Below, in pieces: positions 51,986-61,112 of a DNA stretch of 64,000 nt; within the stretch, counting starts at the first letter, position 1, and each line of letters opens with the position of its first letter. Origin of the DNA: Bordetella pertussis 18323 (lineage in GTDB: Bacteria; Pseudomonadota; Gammaproteobacteria; Burkholderiales; Burkholderiaceae_B); the NCBI RefSeq assembly GCF_000306945.1, contig NC_018518.1:1302001-1366000 (forward strand), in the 5' to 3' direction. The translations under genes were made by a program, and so were the position numbers. The notes under the pieces were generated by a model, which saw only the letters and a program-made list of their open reading frames with translations, did no database searches and had not been told where the DNA came from.

Positions 51986-52542
51986 GAAAAGACGAAACAT
52001 CGAACACCTCGCCAGATATCTCCGCCGCGCAGCCGGCCAGCGCCTTGCGCTACCACCTGCGCCCACCCCGCCGCAACGACGGCGCGGCCATACACCAGTT
52101 GGTGTCCGAGTGTCCGCCACTGGACCTCAATTCCCTCTACGCCTACCTGCTGCTGTGCGAGCACCACGCCCATACCTGCGTGGTCGCCGAAAGCCCGGGC
52201 GGACGTATCGACGGGTTCGTTTCTGCTTATTTGCTCCCGACCCGGCCCGACGTGTTGTTCGTCTGGCAGGTCGCGGTGCATTCCCGCGCACGCGGCCATC
52301 GGTTGGGCCGCGCCATGCTTGGCCACATCCTGGAACGCCAGGAGTGCAGGCATGTTCGACATCTTGAAACCACGGTGGGGCCTGACAATCAGGCTTCGCG
52401 CCGTACCTTCGCCGGCCTGGCCGGCGAGCGGGGCGCGCATGTCTCCGAGCAGCCGTTCTTCGACCGGCAGGCTTTCGGCGGCGCAGACCATGACGACGAG
52501 ATGCTGTTGAGGATAGGTCCGTTTACGCATCCGCCGCACTAG
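51982..52542 (+). CDS. ectA: Diaminobutyrate acetyltransferase EctA (remnant ectoine operon)
   Basis: This 186-aa GNAT-fold enzyme would acetylate L-2,4-diaminobutyrate, the second step of ectoine synthesis. Recognisable EctA stretches are [52 protein letters not shown] (acetyl-CoA loop), [21 protein letters not shown] and [12 protein letters not shown]. The catalytic fold looks complete. The expected downstream ectB (aminotransferase) and ectC (ectoine synthase) are absent: IS481 copy 2 begins 1 bp after the TAG stop. Without them no ectoine can be made from this locus. Confidence 0.87.
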   Translation: MRKDETSNTSPDISAAQPASALRYHLRPPRRNDGAAIHQLVSECPPLDLNSLYAYLLLCEHHAHTCVVAESPGGRIDGFVSAYLLPTRPDVLFVWQVAVHSRARGHRLGRAMLGHILERQECRHVRHLETTVGPDNQASRRTFAGLAGERGAHVSEQPFFDRQAFGGADHDDEMLLRIGPFTHPPH

Positions 52543-52543
52543 C

Positions 52544-53586
52544 TGTGAAGATTCAATAGGTTGTATGCATGGTTCATCCGAACCGGATTTGAGAAACTGG
52601 AAATCGCCGATCCCCCAGTTCACTCAAGGAGCCCGGCCGGATGAACACCCATAAGCATGCCCGATTGACCTTCCTACGTCGACTCGAAATGGTCCAGCAA
52701 TTGATCGCCCATCAAGTTTGTGTGCCTGAAGCGGCCCGCGCCTATGGGGTCACCGCGCCGACTGTGCGCAAATGGCTGGGCCGCTTCCTGGCTCAGGGCC
52801 AGGCGGGCTTGGCCGATGCGTCCTCGCGCCCGACGGTCTCGCCCCGAGCGATTGCGCCGGCCAAGGCGCTGGCTATCGTGGAGCTGCGCCGCAAGCGGCT
52901 GACCCAAGCGCGCATCGCCCAGGCGCTGGGCGTGTCAGCCAGCACCGTCAGCCGCGTCCTGGCCCGCGCCGGTCTGTCGCACCTGGCCGACCTGGAGCCG
53001 GCCGAGCCGGTGGTGCGCTACGAGCATCAGGCCCCCGGCGATCTGCTGCACATCGACATCAAGAAGCTGGGACGTATCCAGCGCCCTGGCCACCGGGTCA
53101 CGGGCAACCGACGCGATACCGTTGAGGGGGCCGGCTGGGACTTCGTCTTCGTGGCCATCGATGACCACGCCCGCGTGGCCTTCACCGACATCCACCCCGA
53201 CGAGCGCTTCCCCAGCGCCGTCCAGTTCCTCAAGGACGCAGTGGCCTACTACCAGCGCCTGGGCGTGACCATCCAGCGCTTGCTCACCGACAATGGCTCG
53301 GCCTTTCGCAGCCGCGCCTTCGCCGCGCTGTGCCATGAGCTGGGCATCAAGCACCGCTTTACCCGACCTTACCGCCCACAGACCAATGGCAAGGCCGAAC
53401 GCTTCATCCAGTCGGCCTTGCGTGAGTGGGCTTACGCTCACACCTACCAGAACTCCCAACACCGAGCCGATGCCATGAAATCCTGGCTACACCACTACAA
53501 CTGGCATCGACCCCACCAAGGCATCGGGCGCGCTGTACCCATCTCCAGACTCAACCTGGACGAATACAACCTATTGACAGTTCACA
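52544..53586 (+). mobile_element. IS481 copy 2
   Basis: This is a complete 1,043-bp element, opposite in orientation to copies 1 and 3. Flanks are ACTAGC (left) and GCTAGC (right), both NCTAGN but not matching each other. The left flank holds the ectA stop; on the right dnaE2 sequence begins, already about 150 codons into the gene. With copies 1 and 3 it forms inverted pairs that could flip 7.5-kb or 6.5-kb segments. Confidence 0.97.
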
Positions 53587-53591
53587 GCTAG
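52641..53591 (+). CDS. IS481 transposase (copy 2)
   Basis: This 316-aa transposase matches copy 1 in every residue but the last. Two helix-turn-helix regions precede an rve-type core with the catalytic Asp (LLHIDIKK), Asp (LLTDNGSAF) and Glu (NGKAERFIQ). The C-terminus is LLTVHS, Ser being set by the junction base, and the stop is TAG at 53589-53591, outside the element in the flanking GCTAGC. GGAG lies 10 bp upstream of ATG 52641. Confidence 0.97.
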   Translation: MNTHKHARLTFLRRLEMVQQLIAHQVCVPEAARAYGVTAPTVRKWLGRFLAQGQAGLADASSRPTVSPRAIAPAKALAIVELRRKRLTQARIAQALGVSASTVSRVLARAGLSHLADLEPAEPVVRYEHQAPGDLLHIDIKKLGRIQRPGHRVTGNRRDTVEGAGWDFVFVAIDDHARVAFTDIHPDERFPSAVQFLKDAVAYYQRLGVTIQRLLTDNGSAFRSRAFAALCHELGIKHRFTRPYRPQTNGKAERFIQSALREWAYAHTYQNSQHRADAMKSWLHHYNWHRPHQGIGRAVPISRLNLDEYNLLTVHS

Positions 53592-56266
53592 CCGCGCAAT
53601 GCCCCGGCCGCGCCTGGATCGGCCTGACCCTGCTGCACCATTGCCGCGACGACCTGCACCGCGCCGCCGTCGAGCACGCCGCCCACGCCAGCGGCCTGCC
53701 CATCGTCGCACTGGGCCAGGCGCAGATGCACCGCCGTTCGCGCAAGCCCCTGCACGACACGCTGGCGGCCATCCGCACCGGGCGCAGCGTCGGCCAGTGC
53801 GGCTATGACCTGGCCGCCAACGCCGAACGCCACCTGCGTTCGCGCCTGCGCCTGGCCAGCCTCTATCCGGCCCAGGCCCTGGCCCAGACGCTGGCCATCG
53901 CACGACGCTGCACCTTCTCGCTGGACGAGTTGCAATACGAATACCCCGACGAAATCGTGCCCGCCGGCCATACGCCCGCCTCCTACCTGCACCAGCAGAC
54001 TTACCTGGGCGCCCGGCAACGCTTTCCCGAGGGCATGACGCCGGCGGTCGCCGCCCAGGTCGAAAAAGAGCTCGCCCTGATCAACGAACTGCGCTACGAG
54101 GCCTATTTCCTCACGGTCTACGACATCATCGGCTACGCCCGCTCGCAAGGCATCCTGTGCCAGGGCCGCGGCTCGGCGGCCAACTCGGCGGTCTGTTATT
54201 GCCTGAGCATCACCGCGGTCGATCCCGCGCGCGGCAACACGCTGTTCGAGCGCTTCATCAGCAAGGAGCGCAACGAACCGCCCGATATCGACGTCGAACA
54301 CCAGCGGCGCGAGGAAGTCATCCAGTACATCTACGAGAAATACGGCCGCCAGCGCGCCGCCCTGACCGCCGTGGTCATCTCGTACCGGCCGCGCAGCGTG
54401 CTGCGCGATACCGGGCGCGCGCTCGGCGTGGACAACGGCATCATCGACGCCGTGGCGCGGGCGCACCAATGGTGGAACGGCAAGAAGGAAATGCTGCGCT
54501 CGCTCGCCGCCTGCGGCCTGGATCCGGCCTCGCGGGTGGCGCGCCAATGGGCCGAGCTGGCCGAAACGCTGATGGGTTTTCCGCGCCACCTGTCGCAGCA
54601 TCCCGGCGGCTTCGTGATCTCGCGCGGCAAGCTGTCGCGCCTGGTGCCGATCGAAAACGCCGCCATGCCCGGGCGCAGCGTGGTGCAATGGGACAAGGAC
54701 GATCTCGACGCACTGCGGCTGCTGAAGGTGGACGTGCTGGCGCTGGGCATGCTGTCGGTGCTGCGCCGCGCGCTGGCGCTGGCCGGCCAGCGGCGTGGCC
54801 GGCCGCTGGCGCTGCACGAGATTCCGCCCGACGACGACGCCACCTACGACATGATCTGCGCGGCCGACACGATAGGCGTGTTCCAGATCGAGTCGCGCGC
54901 GCAGATGAGCATGCTGCCGCGCCTGCGGACGCGCCAATACTACGACCTGGTGGTGCAGGTGGCCATCGTGCGGCCCGGCCCGATCCAGGGCGGCATGGTG
55001 CACCCCTACCTGCGGCGGCGCCAGGGGCGCGAAGACATCACCTACCCCGGGCCGGCGGTGCGCAAGGCGCTGGCGCGCACGCTCGGCGTGCCGATCTTCC
55101 AGGAGCAGGTCATGCAGATCGCGGTCGACGCCGCCGGTTTTACCCCCGGCGAGGCCGACGCGCTGCGCCGCTCGATGGCGGCCTGGCGGCGCAAGGGCGG
55201 CGTCGACAAGTTCCGCGCCCAGTTGGTGGGCGGCCTGCTGGCACGCAACTATACGGCCGACTTCGCGCAGGCCCTGTTTCGCCAGATCGAAGGCTTTGGC
55301 GAATACGGTTTTCCCGAAAGCCATGCCGCCAGCTTCGCGCTGCTGGCCTATGCCAGCTCCTGGCTCAAATGCCATGAACCGGAGGCCTTCCTCGCGGCCC
55401 TGCTGAATTCTCAGCCCATGGGGTTCTACGCGCCGGCCCAGCTGGTGCAGGACGCCCGCCGCCATGGCGTGCGGGTGCTGCCGGCCGATGTGCTGTACAG
55501 CGGCTAGGAGGCCAGCCTGCAGGACGCGCCCGGCGCGGCGCGGCCCGCCGTGCGCTTGGGCCTGAACCTGGTCAAGGGGCTGCGCGAGGACAGCGCGCGC
55601 GCCATCGAACAGGCACGCGTGCGCCGGCCCTTCGCCGATACCGCCGACATGGCGCGCCGCGCCGGGCTGCCGCGCCAGGCGCTCGACGCACTGGCCGCCG
55701 CCGATGCCTTGCGCACCCTGGCCGGCCATCGCCGCCTGGCCAGCTGGCAAGCGGCCGCCAGCGCACAAAGCCGCGACCTGCTGCGCGAAGCCGTGATCGT
55801 CGAAACCGAAACGCCCGCGCTGCCGGCGCCGTCCGAAGGCCAGACCGTCGCCGCCGACTACCGCAGCGTCGGGCTGACCCTAGGCCGCCATCCGCTTGCG
55901 CTGCTGCGGCCGCAACTGGCCGCGCGCAATTTCCAGACCGCCGCGGTCCTCAATACCTACCCCAATCGCCGGCTGGCGCGCGCCTGCGGCATCGTCACGG
56001 TGCGCCAGCGGCCGCAGACCGCCAAGGGCACCATCTTTGTCACGCTCGAAGACGAAACCGGCCCCATCAATGCCGTGGTGCGTCCCGAGCTGATCGAACG
56101 GCAGCGCCGCGAACTGCTGGATGCCACGCTATTGGGCATCTATGGCACCTGGCAGAGCGTCGATGGCGTGCGCCACCTGGTGGCGCAGCGCCTGGTGGAC
56201 CTGAGCAGCCTGCTGGGCCAGCTCAGCCAGGACGGCCTGGCCGCCGCCAGCCGCAACTTCCACTGA
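53587..56266 (+). pseudogene. dnaE2: Error-prone DNA polymerase DnaE2, headless and interrupted
   Basis: About 890 codons of a DnaE2 (roughly 1,050 aa) remain. IS481 copy 2 replaces about the first 150 codons, including most of the PHP domain. Recognisable parts are the PHP end ([18 protein letters not shown]), the palm ([17 protein letters not shown]), [13 protein letters not shown] and [19 protein letters not shown], and an OB domain near the end. An in-frame TAG at 55505-55507 stands where Trp is expected in DVLYSGWEASL. The palm reads [13 protein letters not shown] where relatives have an extra Asp-Phe after IDV, so a catalytic Asp appears lost. This gene cannot make an active polymerase. 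Confidence 0.93.
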
Positions 56267-56294
56267 ACGCGGAAAACGCAGCAGGTGCCGGTGG

Positions 56295-56369
56295 GGGTGC
56301 CTGTCCCCGTGCAATGCAGGCACGCCCAGATTCAGCGGGTGCCTGTCCCCGTGCGGGGACAGGCACGCC
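56295..56369. repeat. Two copies of the GTGCCTGTCCC palindromic repeat
   Basis: Unit A (56295-56327) is an imperfect GGGTGCCTGTCCCC ... GCAGGCACGCCC. Unit B (56338-56369) is GGGTGCCTGTCCCC / GGGGACAGGCACGCC with loop GTGC, a nearly perfect 13-bp stem. The same units occur at 28.48-28.58 kb. They lie between convergent dnaE2 and dadA, and unit B encodes the last residues of DadA. Confidence 0.85.
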
Positions 56370-57621
56370 GAGGATCGGGTGTAAACGGCGTGGCGTCGAT
56401 GGGCAGTTCCAGGCCCGACATCTGCGCGGTCAGCAGCGCCGCGCTGCCGCAGGCCAGCGTGAAACCCAGCGCGCCCTGGCCGATATTCAGCCACAGGTTG
56501 TCGGCCGCGCGGCTGGCGCCGATCAGCGGCTTGCCGGTCGGCGTGGCCGGCCGCAGGCCCGCCCAGGCCACGGCCTGGCTCAGGTCCAGCTGCGGGAACG
56601 CCTCGGCCACCTGGCGCTTGAGCAGGTCGATGCGCGCGGGCTCGATGGCGGCGTCGGCGCCGCCGATATCCACCATGGCGGCGATGCGCAGCACGCGGCC
56701 GATGCGCGCGTAGACGATGCGCCGTTCGTAATCGGTCACGCTGATGGCGGGCGCCGTCGTATCGCCGACGGGCAGCGGCACGCTCAGGCTGTAGCCCTTG
56801 AGCGGATACAGCGGCACGTCCTGGCCCAGCGGCTTGAGCAAGGCGCGCGTGCCCACGCCGGTGGCCAGCACCACCGCGTCCACGCCGATATCGCCCTGCG
56901 CGGCCTGCACCGCCACGATGCGCCGCCCTTCGCGCCACAGTCCGCGCACCGGGTTGGACATCAGGCACTGCACGTTGTCCAGCTGCTGCAGGCGTGCGAA
57001 CAGCGCCTCGGTGAACTGGCGGCAATCGCCGGCCTCTTCGCTCGGGGTGTAGACGGCGCCGGCCAGGCTGGCGCCCAGCCCGGCCAGGGCCGGCTCCAGC
57101 GCCAGCGTCTGCGCGGCATCGAGCACCTGCTGCTCGGCGCCCAGCGAAGCCTGGTAGGCCACCAGCCGACGGGCCTTCTCCAGCAAGGCATGGTCCCGAT
57201 AGGCGATCAGCTTGCCGTTGCGCACATGGCCGAATTCGAGTTCCTCCTGCGCCAGCAGGCCGTCCATGACGTCGCGGCTGAGGTAGGACAGCGTCTGCAG
57301 CTGGGCGGTCGAACGCTCGGCCACCGAAGCGCGGCAGGCCAGCGCGAACTGCAGGCACCAGCGCCACTGATGCGGATCGAGCCTGGGCCGCAAGCGCAGC
57401 GGCGAATCGCTGCGCAGCAGCCAGCCCGGCACGCTGGGCAGCACGCCGGGGCCGGCCAGCGGCGCCACATAGCTGTAGCTGAGCTGCCCGCCGTTGGCGT
57501 AGCTCGACGCCTCGGCCGGCTGCGCATGGCTGTCGACCAGCACCACCTCATGCCCCTGGCGCGCCAGGAAATAGGCCGACGTCACCCCCACCACACCGGC
57601 GCCAACGACGCAGACGCGCAT
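56332..57621 (-). CDS. dadA: D-amino acid dehydrogenase
   Basis: DadA, 429 aa, is a FAD enzyme that oxidises D-amino acids (notably D-alanine) and feeds electrons to the respiratory chain at the inner membrane. The N-terminal dinucleotide fold is MRVCVVGAGVVGVTSAYFLARQGHEVVLVD; SYANGGQLSYSYVAPLAGPGV is the DadA signature; VYTPSEEAGDCRQFTEAL and AWAGLRPATPTGKPLIG follow. The C-terminus (PDPRRACPRTGTGTR) is read from the palindromic repeat, so the native end may have been replaced. alr or dadX is not adjacent. Confidence 0.92.
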   Translation of the reverse strand: MRVCVVGAGVVGVTSAYFLARQGHEVVLVDSHAQPAEASSYANGGQLSYSYVAPLAGPGVLPSVPGWLLRSDSPLRLRPRLDPHQWRWCLQFALACRASVAERSTAQLQTLSYLSRDVMDGLLAQEELEFGHVRNGKLIAYRDHALLEKARRLVAYQASLGAEQQVLDAAQTLALEPALAGLGASLAGAVYTPSEEAGDCRQFTEALFARLQQLDNVQCLMSNPVRGLWREGRRIVAVQAAQGDIGVDAVVLATGVGTRALLKPLGQDVPLYPLKGYSLSVPLPVGDTTAPAISVTDYERRIVYARIGRVLRIAAMVDIGGADAAIEPARIDLLKRQVAEAFPQLDLSQAVAWAGLRPATPTGKPLIGASRAADNLWLNIGQGALGFTLACGSAALLTAQMSGLELPIDATPFTPDPRRACPRTGTGTR

Positions 57622-57739
57622 GTCATATCCCGCAAGAAATCATCCAGGCGTCATTGTGGGATAGCGGCGCGCGCCGCGCCAAATAGCAATCCGGACAGCG
57701 GCCATAACCTAAGGTTGGCCGCCGCCGGCGCGGCCGGAC

Positions 57740-58177
57740 CTACGCGGCCCGGTGCAGGCGCACGATGGCCAGGGCCGTGGGCGCGCGCACCAGGTCGTCC
57801 AGCGTATAGCCGTCCAGCGTGCGGTAGAACGCCTGCAGGCTCTCGGCCAGCGCACCGCTGAGGCGGCAGGCGCCATTGAGCACACAGGGAGGCTGGGCGC
57901 AATTGACCAGCGCCCCCTGGTCTTCGAGCACGCGCACCAGTTCGCCGATGCGGTACTCGACCGCGTCGCGCGCCAGCCGCAGTCCGCCGCCCTTGCCCCG
58001 CGTCGCCACGATCCAGCCCTGCTGCGACAGGAAATGCACGACCTTGACCAGATGGTTGCGCGAAATCTCGAACCGCGCGGCGATTTCGGGAATCGTCACG
58101 GGTACGGTGCGGTCGCGGCATTGCGTCAGGTACATCATGACGCGCAGGCCGAAGTCAGTGAAACGGTTCAGTTGCAT
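57740..58177 (-). CDS. nsrR: Nitric-oxide-sensing Rrf2-family repressor NsrR
   Basis: This 145-aa Rrf2 regulator begins MQLNRFTDFGLRVMMYLTQC, the NsrR start, with winged-helix recognition segment IPEIAARFEISRNHLVKVVHFLSQQGW. The Fe-S cysteines are Cys93, Cys98 and Cys104 (CAQPPCVLNGAC), the NsrR spacing. Nitric oxide damages the cluster and releases DNA. It sits 43 bp downstream of hmp on the same strand, and a matching NsrR operator lies upstream of hmp, so it appears to control the flavohemoglobin and probably itself. A longer upstream frame is unsupported. Confidence 0.92.
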   Translation of the reverse strand: MQLNRFTDFGLRVMMYLTQCRDRTVPVTIPEIAARFEISRNHLVKVVHFLSQQGWIVATRGKGGGLRLARDAVEYRIGELVRVLEDQGALVNCAQPPCVLNGACRLSGALAESLQAFYRTLDGYTLDDLVRAPTALAIVRLHRAA

Positions 58178-58220
58178 GGCTGGCGCGGGATGGGCGGCGG
58201 AACGCGGCAAGCATACACCG

Positions 58221-59429
58221 CTATGCCACGCCGCCGGTGCCGAACACTTCGGCATGGATGCGGTGCTCGGCCACGCCCAGGTCGGCCAGGGCGCGCCGTT
58301 GCGCCTGCATGAAGGGCAACGGACCGCACAGGTAGTAGTCCGCGTCGGGCAGGATCACCTCGTCGCGGATCGCATGCAGATCGACCCGGCCTTCGTAGTC
58401 GTAGTCGACGCCGCGCCGGTCGTCCGCGCCCACGCGCTCGTAGAACACCGCCTTGCGCACATTCGGCCGCTTGGCGGCCAGCGCGTTGATATGTTCCTTC
58501 ATCGCATGCACGCCGGCCTCGCGGCAGGCATGCACGAAGCGGATCTGCCGGCCGTCGTCGCGCGCCGTCAGGTGGTTGAGCATGGACACCATCGGCGTCA
58601 GCCCCACCCCGCCGCTGAGCAGCACCACCGGCCGGCCGTCCTCGGCGTCCAGCGTGAAATCGCCCTGCGGCGGCGACACGTCCAGCACATCGCCCTCGTT
58701 GATGCGATTGTGCAGCGTGCCCGACACCATGCCGGCGGGCGAGCCGGCCTCGCGCTTGACCGAAATGCGCAGTTGCCCCGGCATGCCCGGCGCCTCGGAC
58801 AGGCTGTACTGGCGCGGCTGCATCAGGCCCAGCTCGGGCACGTAGACCCGCACCGATACGTATTGGCCCGGCAGGTAGTCGGGAGTGGCGCCGCCGTCGG
58901 CCGGCGCCAGGTAGAACGAGGTGATCTCGGCGCTTTCCGGCGTCTTGCGCACCACCTTGAAGGCGCGCCAGCCGGTCCAGCCGCCGTCGCGGGAAGCAGC
59001 GGCGGCGTACAGCGCGCGCTCGCGTCCGATCAGCAGATCGGCCAGCTGGCCATAGGCGGCCGCCCAGGCGTCGATCAGTTCGTCGGTGGCCGCTTCGCCC
59101 AGCACCTCGCGGATCGAGGCCAGCAAATGCTTGCCGACGATGGCGTAGTGTTCCGCGCGCACGCCCAGGCTGACGTGCTTGTGGGCGATGCGCTCGACCA
59201 CCTGCAGCAGCACCGAGGGATCGTCGATATGCTCGGCATAGGCCGCCACCGCGGCGGCCAGCGCCTGCTGCTGCTGGCCGCTTTGCTGGTGGCCTTGGTT
59301 GAACAGCTGGCGCAACTCTGGGTTGCCGCCCAGCATGCGCGTATAGAAATGGCGCGTCAGCGCCTCGCCGTGTTCTTTCAGGACGGGCGCGGTGGCCTTG
59401 ACCAGCGCGCGGACTTCGGGGCTCAACAT
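58221..59429 (-). CDS. hmp: Flavohemoglobin (nitric oxide dioxygenase)
   Basis: Hmp, 402 aa, oxidises nitric oxide to nitrate with NAD(P)H and O2. The globin domain spans residues 1-140 with proximal heme His85 in RIAHKHVSLGV and distal Gln/Tyr region HFYTRMLGGNPEL. The FAD domain has PRQYSLSEAPG, and the NAD domain GGVGLTPMVSMLNHL, ending CGPLPFMQAQRRAL. All key residues look intact. The NsrR operator lies about 36 bp upstream of the start, and nsrR follows, so the pair forms a self-contained NO-response unit. Confidence 0.96.
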   Translation of the reverse strand: MLSPEVRALVKATAPVLKEHGEALTRHFYTRMLGGNPELRQLFNQGHQQSGQQQQALAAAVAAYAEHIDDPSVLLQVVERIAHKHVSLGVRAEHYAIVGKHLLASIREVLGEAATDELIDAWAAAYGQLADLLIGRERALYAAAASRDGGWTGWRAFKVVRKTPESAEITSFYLAPADGGATPDYLPGQYVSVRVYVPELGLMQPRQYSLSEAPGMPGQLRISVKREAGSPAGMVSGTLHNRINEGDVLDVSPPQGDFTLDAEDGRPVVLLSGGVGLTPMVSMLNHLTARDDGRQIRFVHACREAGVHAMKEHINALAAKRPNVRKAVFYERVGADDRRGVDYDYEGRVDLHAIRDEVILPDADYYLCGPLPFMQAQRRALADLGVAEHRIHAEVFGTGGVA

Positions 59430-59464
59430 ACTGCGGTTCCTTCGATGTGGCTGCGAAAAATTAA

Positions 59465-59487
59465 AACATGTATTTATTCTACATCTT
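59465..59487. promoter_or_regulatory. NsrR operator upstream of hmp
   Basis: This is a 23-bp 11-1-11 site. The half-sites AACATGTA (59465-59472) and, on the other strand, AAGATGTA (59487-59480) agree at 7 of 8 bases, and spacing equals the known NsrR consensus (AANATGCATTT with its inverted partner). It stands in an AT-rich stretch 36 bp upstream of the hmp ATG. Confidence 0.82.
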
Positions 59488-59575
59488 TTAAAAGGCCCGT
59501 ATCGCGCGCCGTTTGCGGCCCCGCCCCCGGGCGGCGAAAATAGCGGTTTGCAGTCACCTATCCAAGGATTCCGTC

Positions 59576-60040
59576 ATGAGCCACGATACGCTCAAAGCCC
59601 GCCTGTCCGACTCGGTCAAGGACGCCATGCGCGCCAAGGCCACCGATCGCCTGGCCACGCTGCGCTTTCTGCTGGCCGCCATCAAGCAGCGCGAAGTCGA
59701 CGAGCGCCGCGAACTGAGCGACGCGGAAATCACCGCCGTCATCGAGAAGCAGGTCAAGCAGCGGCGCGAATCGATCGCCGCGTTCGAGCAGGCCGGACGC
59801 ACCGAAACCGCCGAACACGAGAAAGCCGAGCTGGCCGTGCTGCAGGAATTCCTGCCCCAGGCGGCCGCGCCCGAGGAAGTGGCCGCCGCCGTCGATGCCG
59901 CGCTGGCCGAAGTCAGCGCGCAAGGCGTCACGGGCGCGCCCGCCATGGGCAAGGTCATGGCCATCCTGAAGCAGAAGCTGGCCGGCCGCGCCGACATGGC
60001 CGCGCTGTCGCAGCAGGTCAAGGCGCGCCTGCTCCCCTAG
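59576..60040 (+). CDS. GatB/YqeY-domain protein
   Basis: This is a 154-aa helical YqeY-like protein: MSHDTLKARLSDSVKDAMRAKATDRLATLRFLLAAIKQREVDERREL, QVKQRRESIAAFEQAGRTETAEHEKAELAVLQEFLPQ, and GAPAMGKVMAILKQKLAGRADMAALSQQVKARL. The family resembles the tRNA-binding tail domain of GatB amidotransferase and is linked to tRNA-dependent amidation or quality control, but a function is not proven. AAGGA lies seven bases upstream of ATG 59576. YqeY is often near rpsU-dnaG-rpoD, which are not in this window. Confidence 0.9.
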   Translation: MSHDTLKARLSDSVKDAMRAKATDRLATLRFLLAAIKQREVDERRELSDAEITAVIEKQVKQRRESIAAFEQAGRTETAEHEKAELAVLQEFLPQAAAPEEVAAAVDAALAEVSAQGVTGAPAMGKVMAILKQKLAGRADMAALSQQVKARLLP

Positions 60041-60063
60041 GGAGCGCGTCCGGTCTTGGTCGA

Positions 60064-61014
60064 CTAGATGTGAACTGTCAATAGGTTGTATTCGTCCAGG
60101 TTGAGTCTGGAGATGGGTACAGCGCGCCCGATGCCTTGGTGGGGTCGATGCCAGTTGTAGTGGTGTAGCCAGGATTTCATGGCATCGGCTCGGTGTTGGG
60201 AGTTCTGGTAGGTGTGAGCGTAAGCCCACTCACGCAAGGCCGACTGGATGAAGCGTTCGGCCTTGCCATTGGTCTGTGGGCGGTAAGGTCGGGTAAAGCG
60301 GTGCTTGATGCCCAGCTCATGGCACAGCGCGGCGAAGGCGCGGCTGCGAAAGGCCGAGCCATTGTCGGTGAGCAAGCGCTGGATGGTCACGCCCAGGCGC
60401 TGGTAGTAGGCCACTGCGTCCTTGAGGAACTGGACGGCGCTGGGGAAGCGCTCGTCGGGGTGGATGTCGGTGAAGGCCACGCGGGCGTGGTCATCGATGG
60501 CCACGAAGACGAAGTCCCAGCCGGCCCCCTCAACGGTATCGCGTCGGTTGCCCGTGACCCGGTGGCCAGGGCGCTGGATACGTCCCAGCTTCTTGATGTC
60601 GATGTGCAGCAGATCGCCGGGGGCCTGATGCTCGTAGCGCACCACCGGCTCGGCCGGCTCCAGGTCGGCCAGGTGCGACAGACCGGCGCGGGCCAGGACG
60701 CGGCTGACGGTGCTGGCTGACACGCCCAGCGCCTGGGCGATGCGCGCTTGGGTCAGCCGCTTGCGGCGCAGCTCCACGATAGCCAGCGCCTTGGCCGGCG
60801 CAATCGCTCGGGGCGAGACCGTCGGGCGCGAGGACGCATCGGCCAAGCCCGCCTGGCCCTGAGCCAGGAAGCGGCCCAGCCATTTGCGCACAGTCGGCGC
60901 GGTGACCCCATAGGCGCGGGCCGCTTCAGGCACACAAACTTGATGGGCGATCAATTGCTGGACCATTTCGAGTCGACGTAGGAAGGTCAATCGGGCATGC
61001 TTATGGGTGTTCAT
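60064..61014 (-). CDS. IS481 transposase (copy 3)
   Basis: This 316-aa transposase equals copies 1 and 2 except for its final residue: the C-terminus is LLTVHI, because the flank base is A, and TAG at 60066-60064 is in the target CTAG. The two HTH motifs and the DDE residues ([26 protein letters not shown]) are intact, so it should be active. Confidence 0.97.
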   Translation of the reverse strand: MNTHKHARLTFLRRLEMVQQLIAHQVCVPEAARAYGVTAPTVRKWLGRFLAQGQAGLADASSRPTVSPRAIAPAKALAIVELRRKRLTQARIAQALGVSASTVSRVLARAGLSHLADLEPAEPVVRYEHQAPGDLLHIDIKKLGRIQRPGHRVTGNRRDTVEGAGWDFVFVAIDDHARVAFTDIHPDERFPSAVQFLKDAVAYYQRLGVTIQRLLTDNGSAFRSRAFAALCHELGIKHRFTRPYRPQTNGKAERFIQSALREWAYAHTYQNSQHRADAMKSWLHHYNWHRPHQGIGRAVPISRLNLDEYNLLTVHI

Positions 61015-61111
61015 CCGGCCGGGCTCCTTGAGTGAACTGGGGGGGTGGCGATTTCCAGTTTCTCAAATCCGGTTCGGATGAACCATGCATACAACCTATT
61101 GAATCTTCACA
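60069..61111 (-). mobile_element. IS481 copy 3
   Basis: This is a complete 1,043-bp element in the same orientation as copy 1. Flanks are ACTAGA (left) and CCTAGC (right): both NCTAGN, but neither outer base matches. It inserts 29 bp after the YqeY-like gene; the right CTAG holds the ygfZ stop. A two- to three-base difference from the other copies lies at 61037-61050, before the transposase start. Confidence 0.97.
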
Positions 61112-61112
61112 C

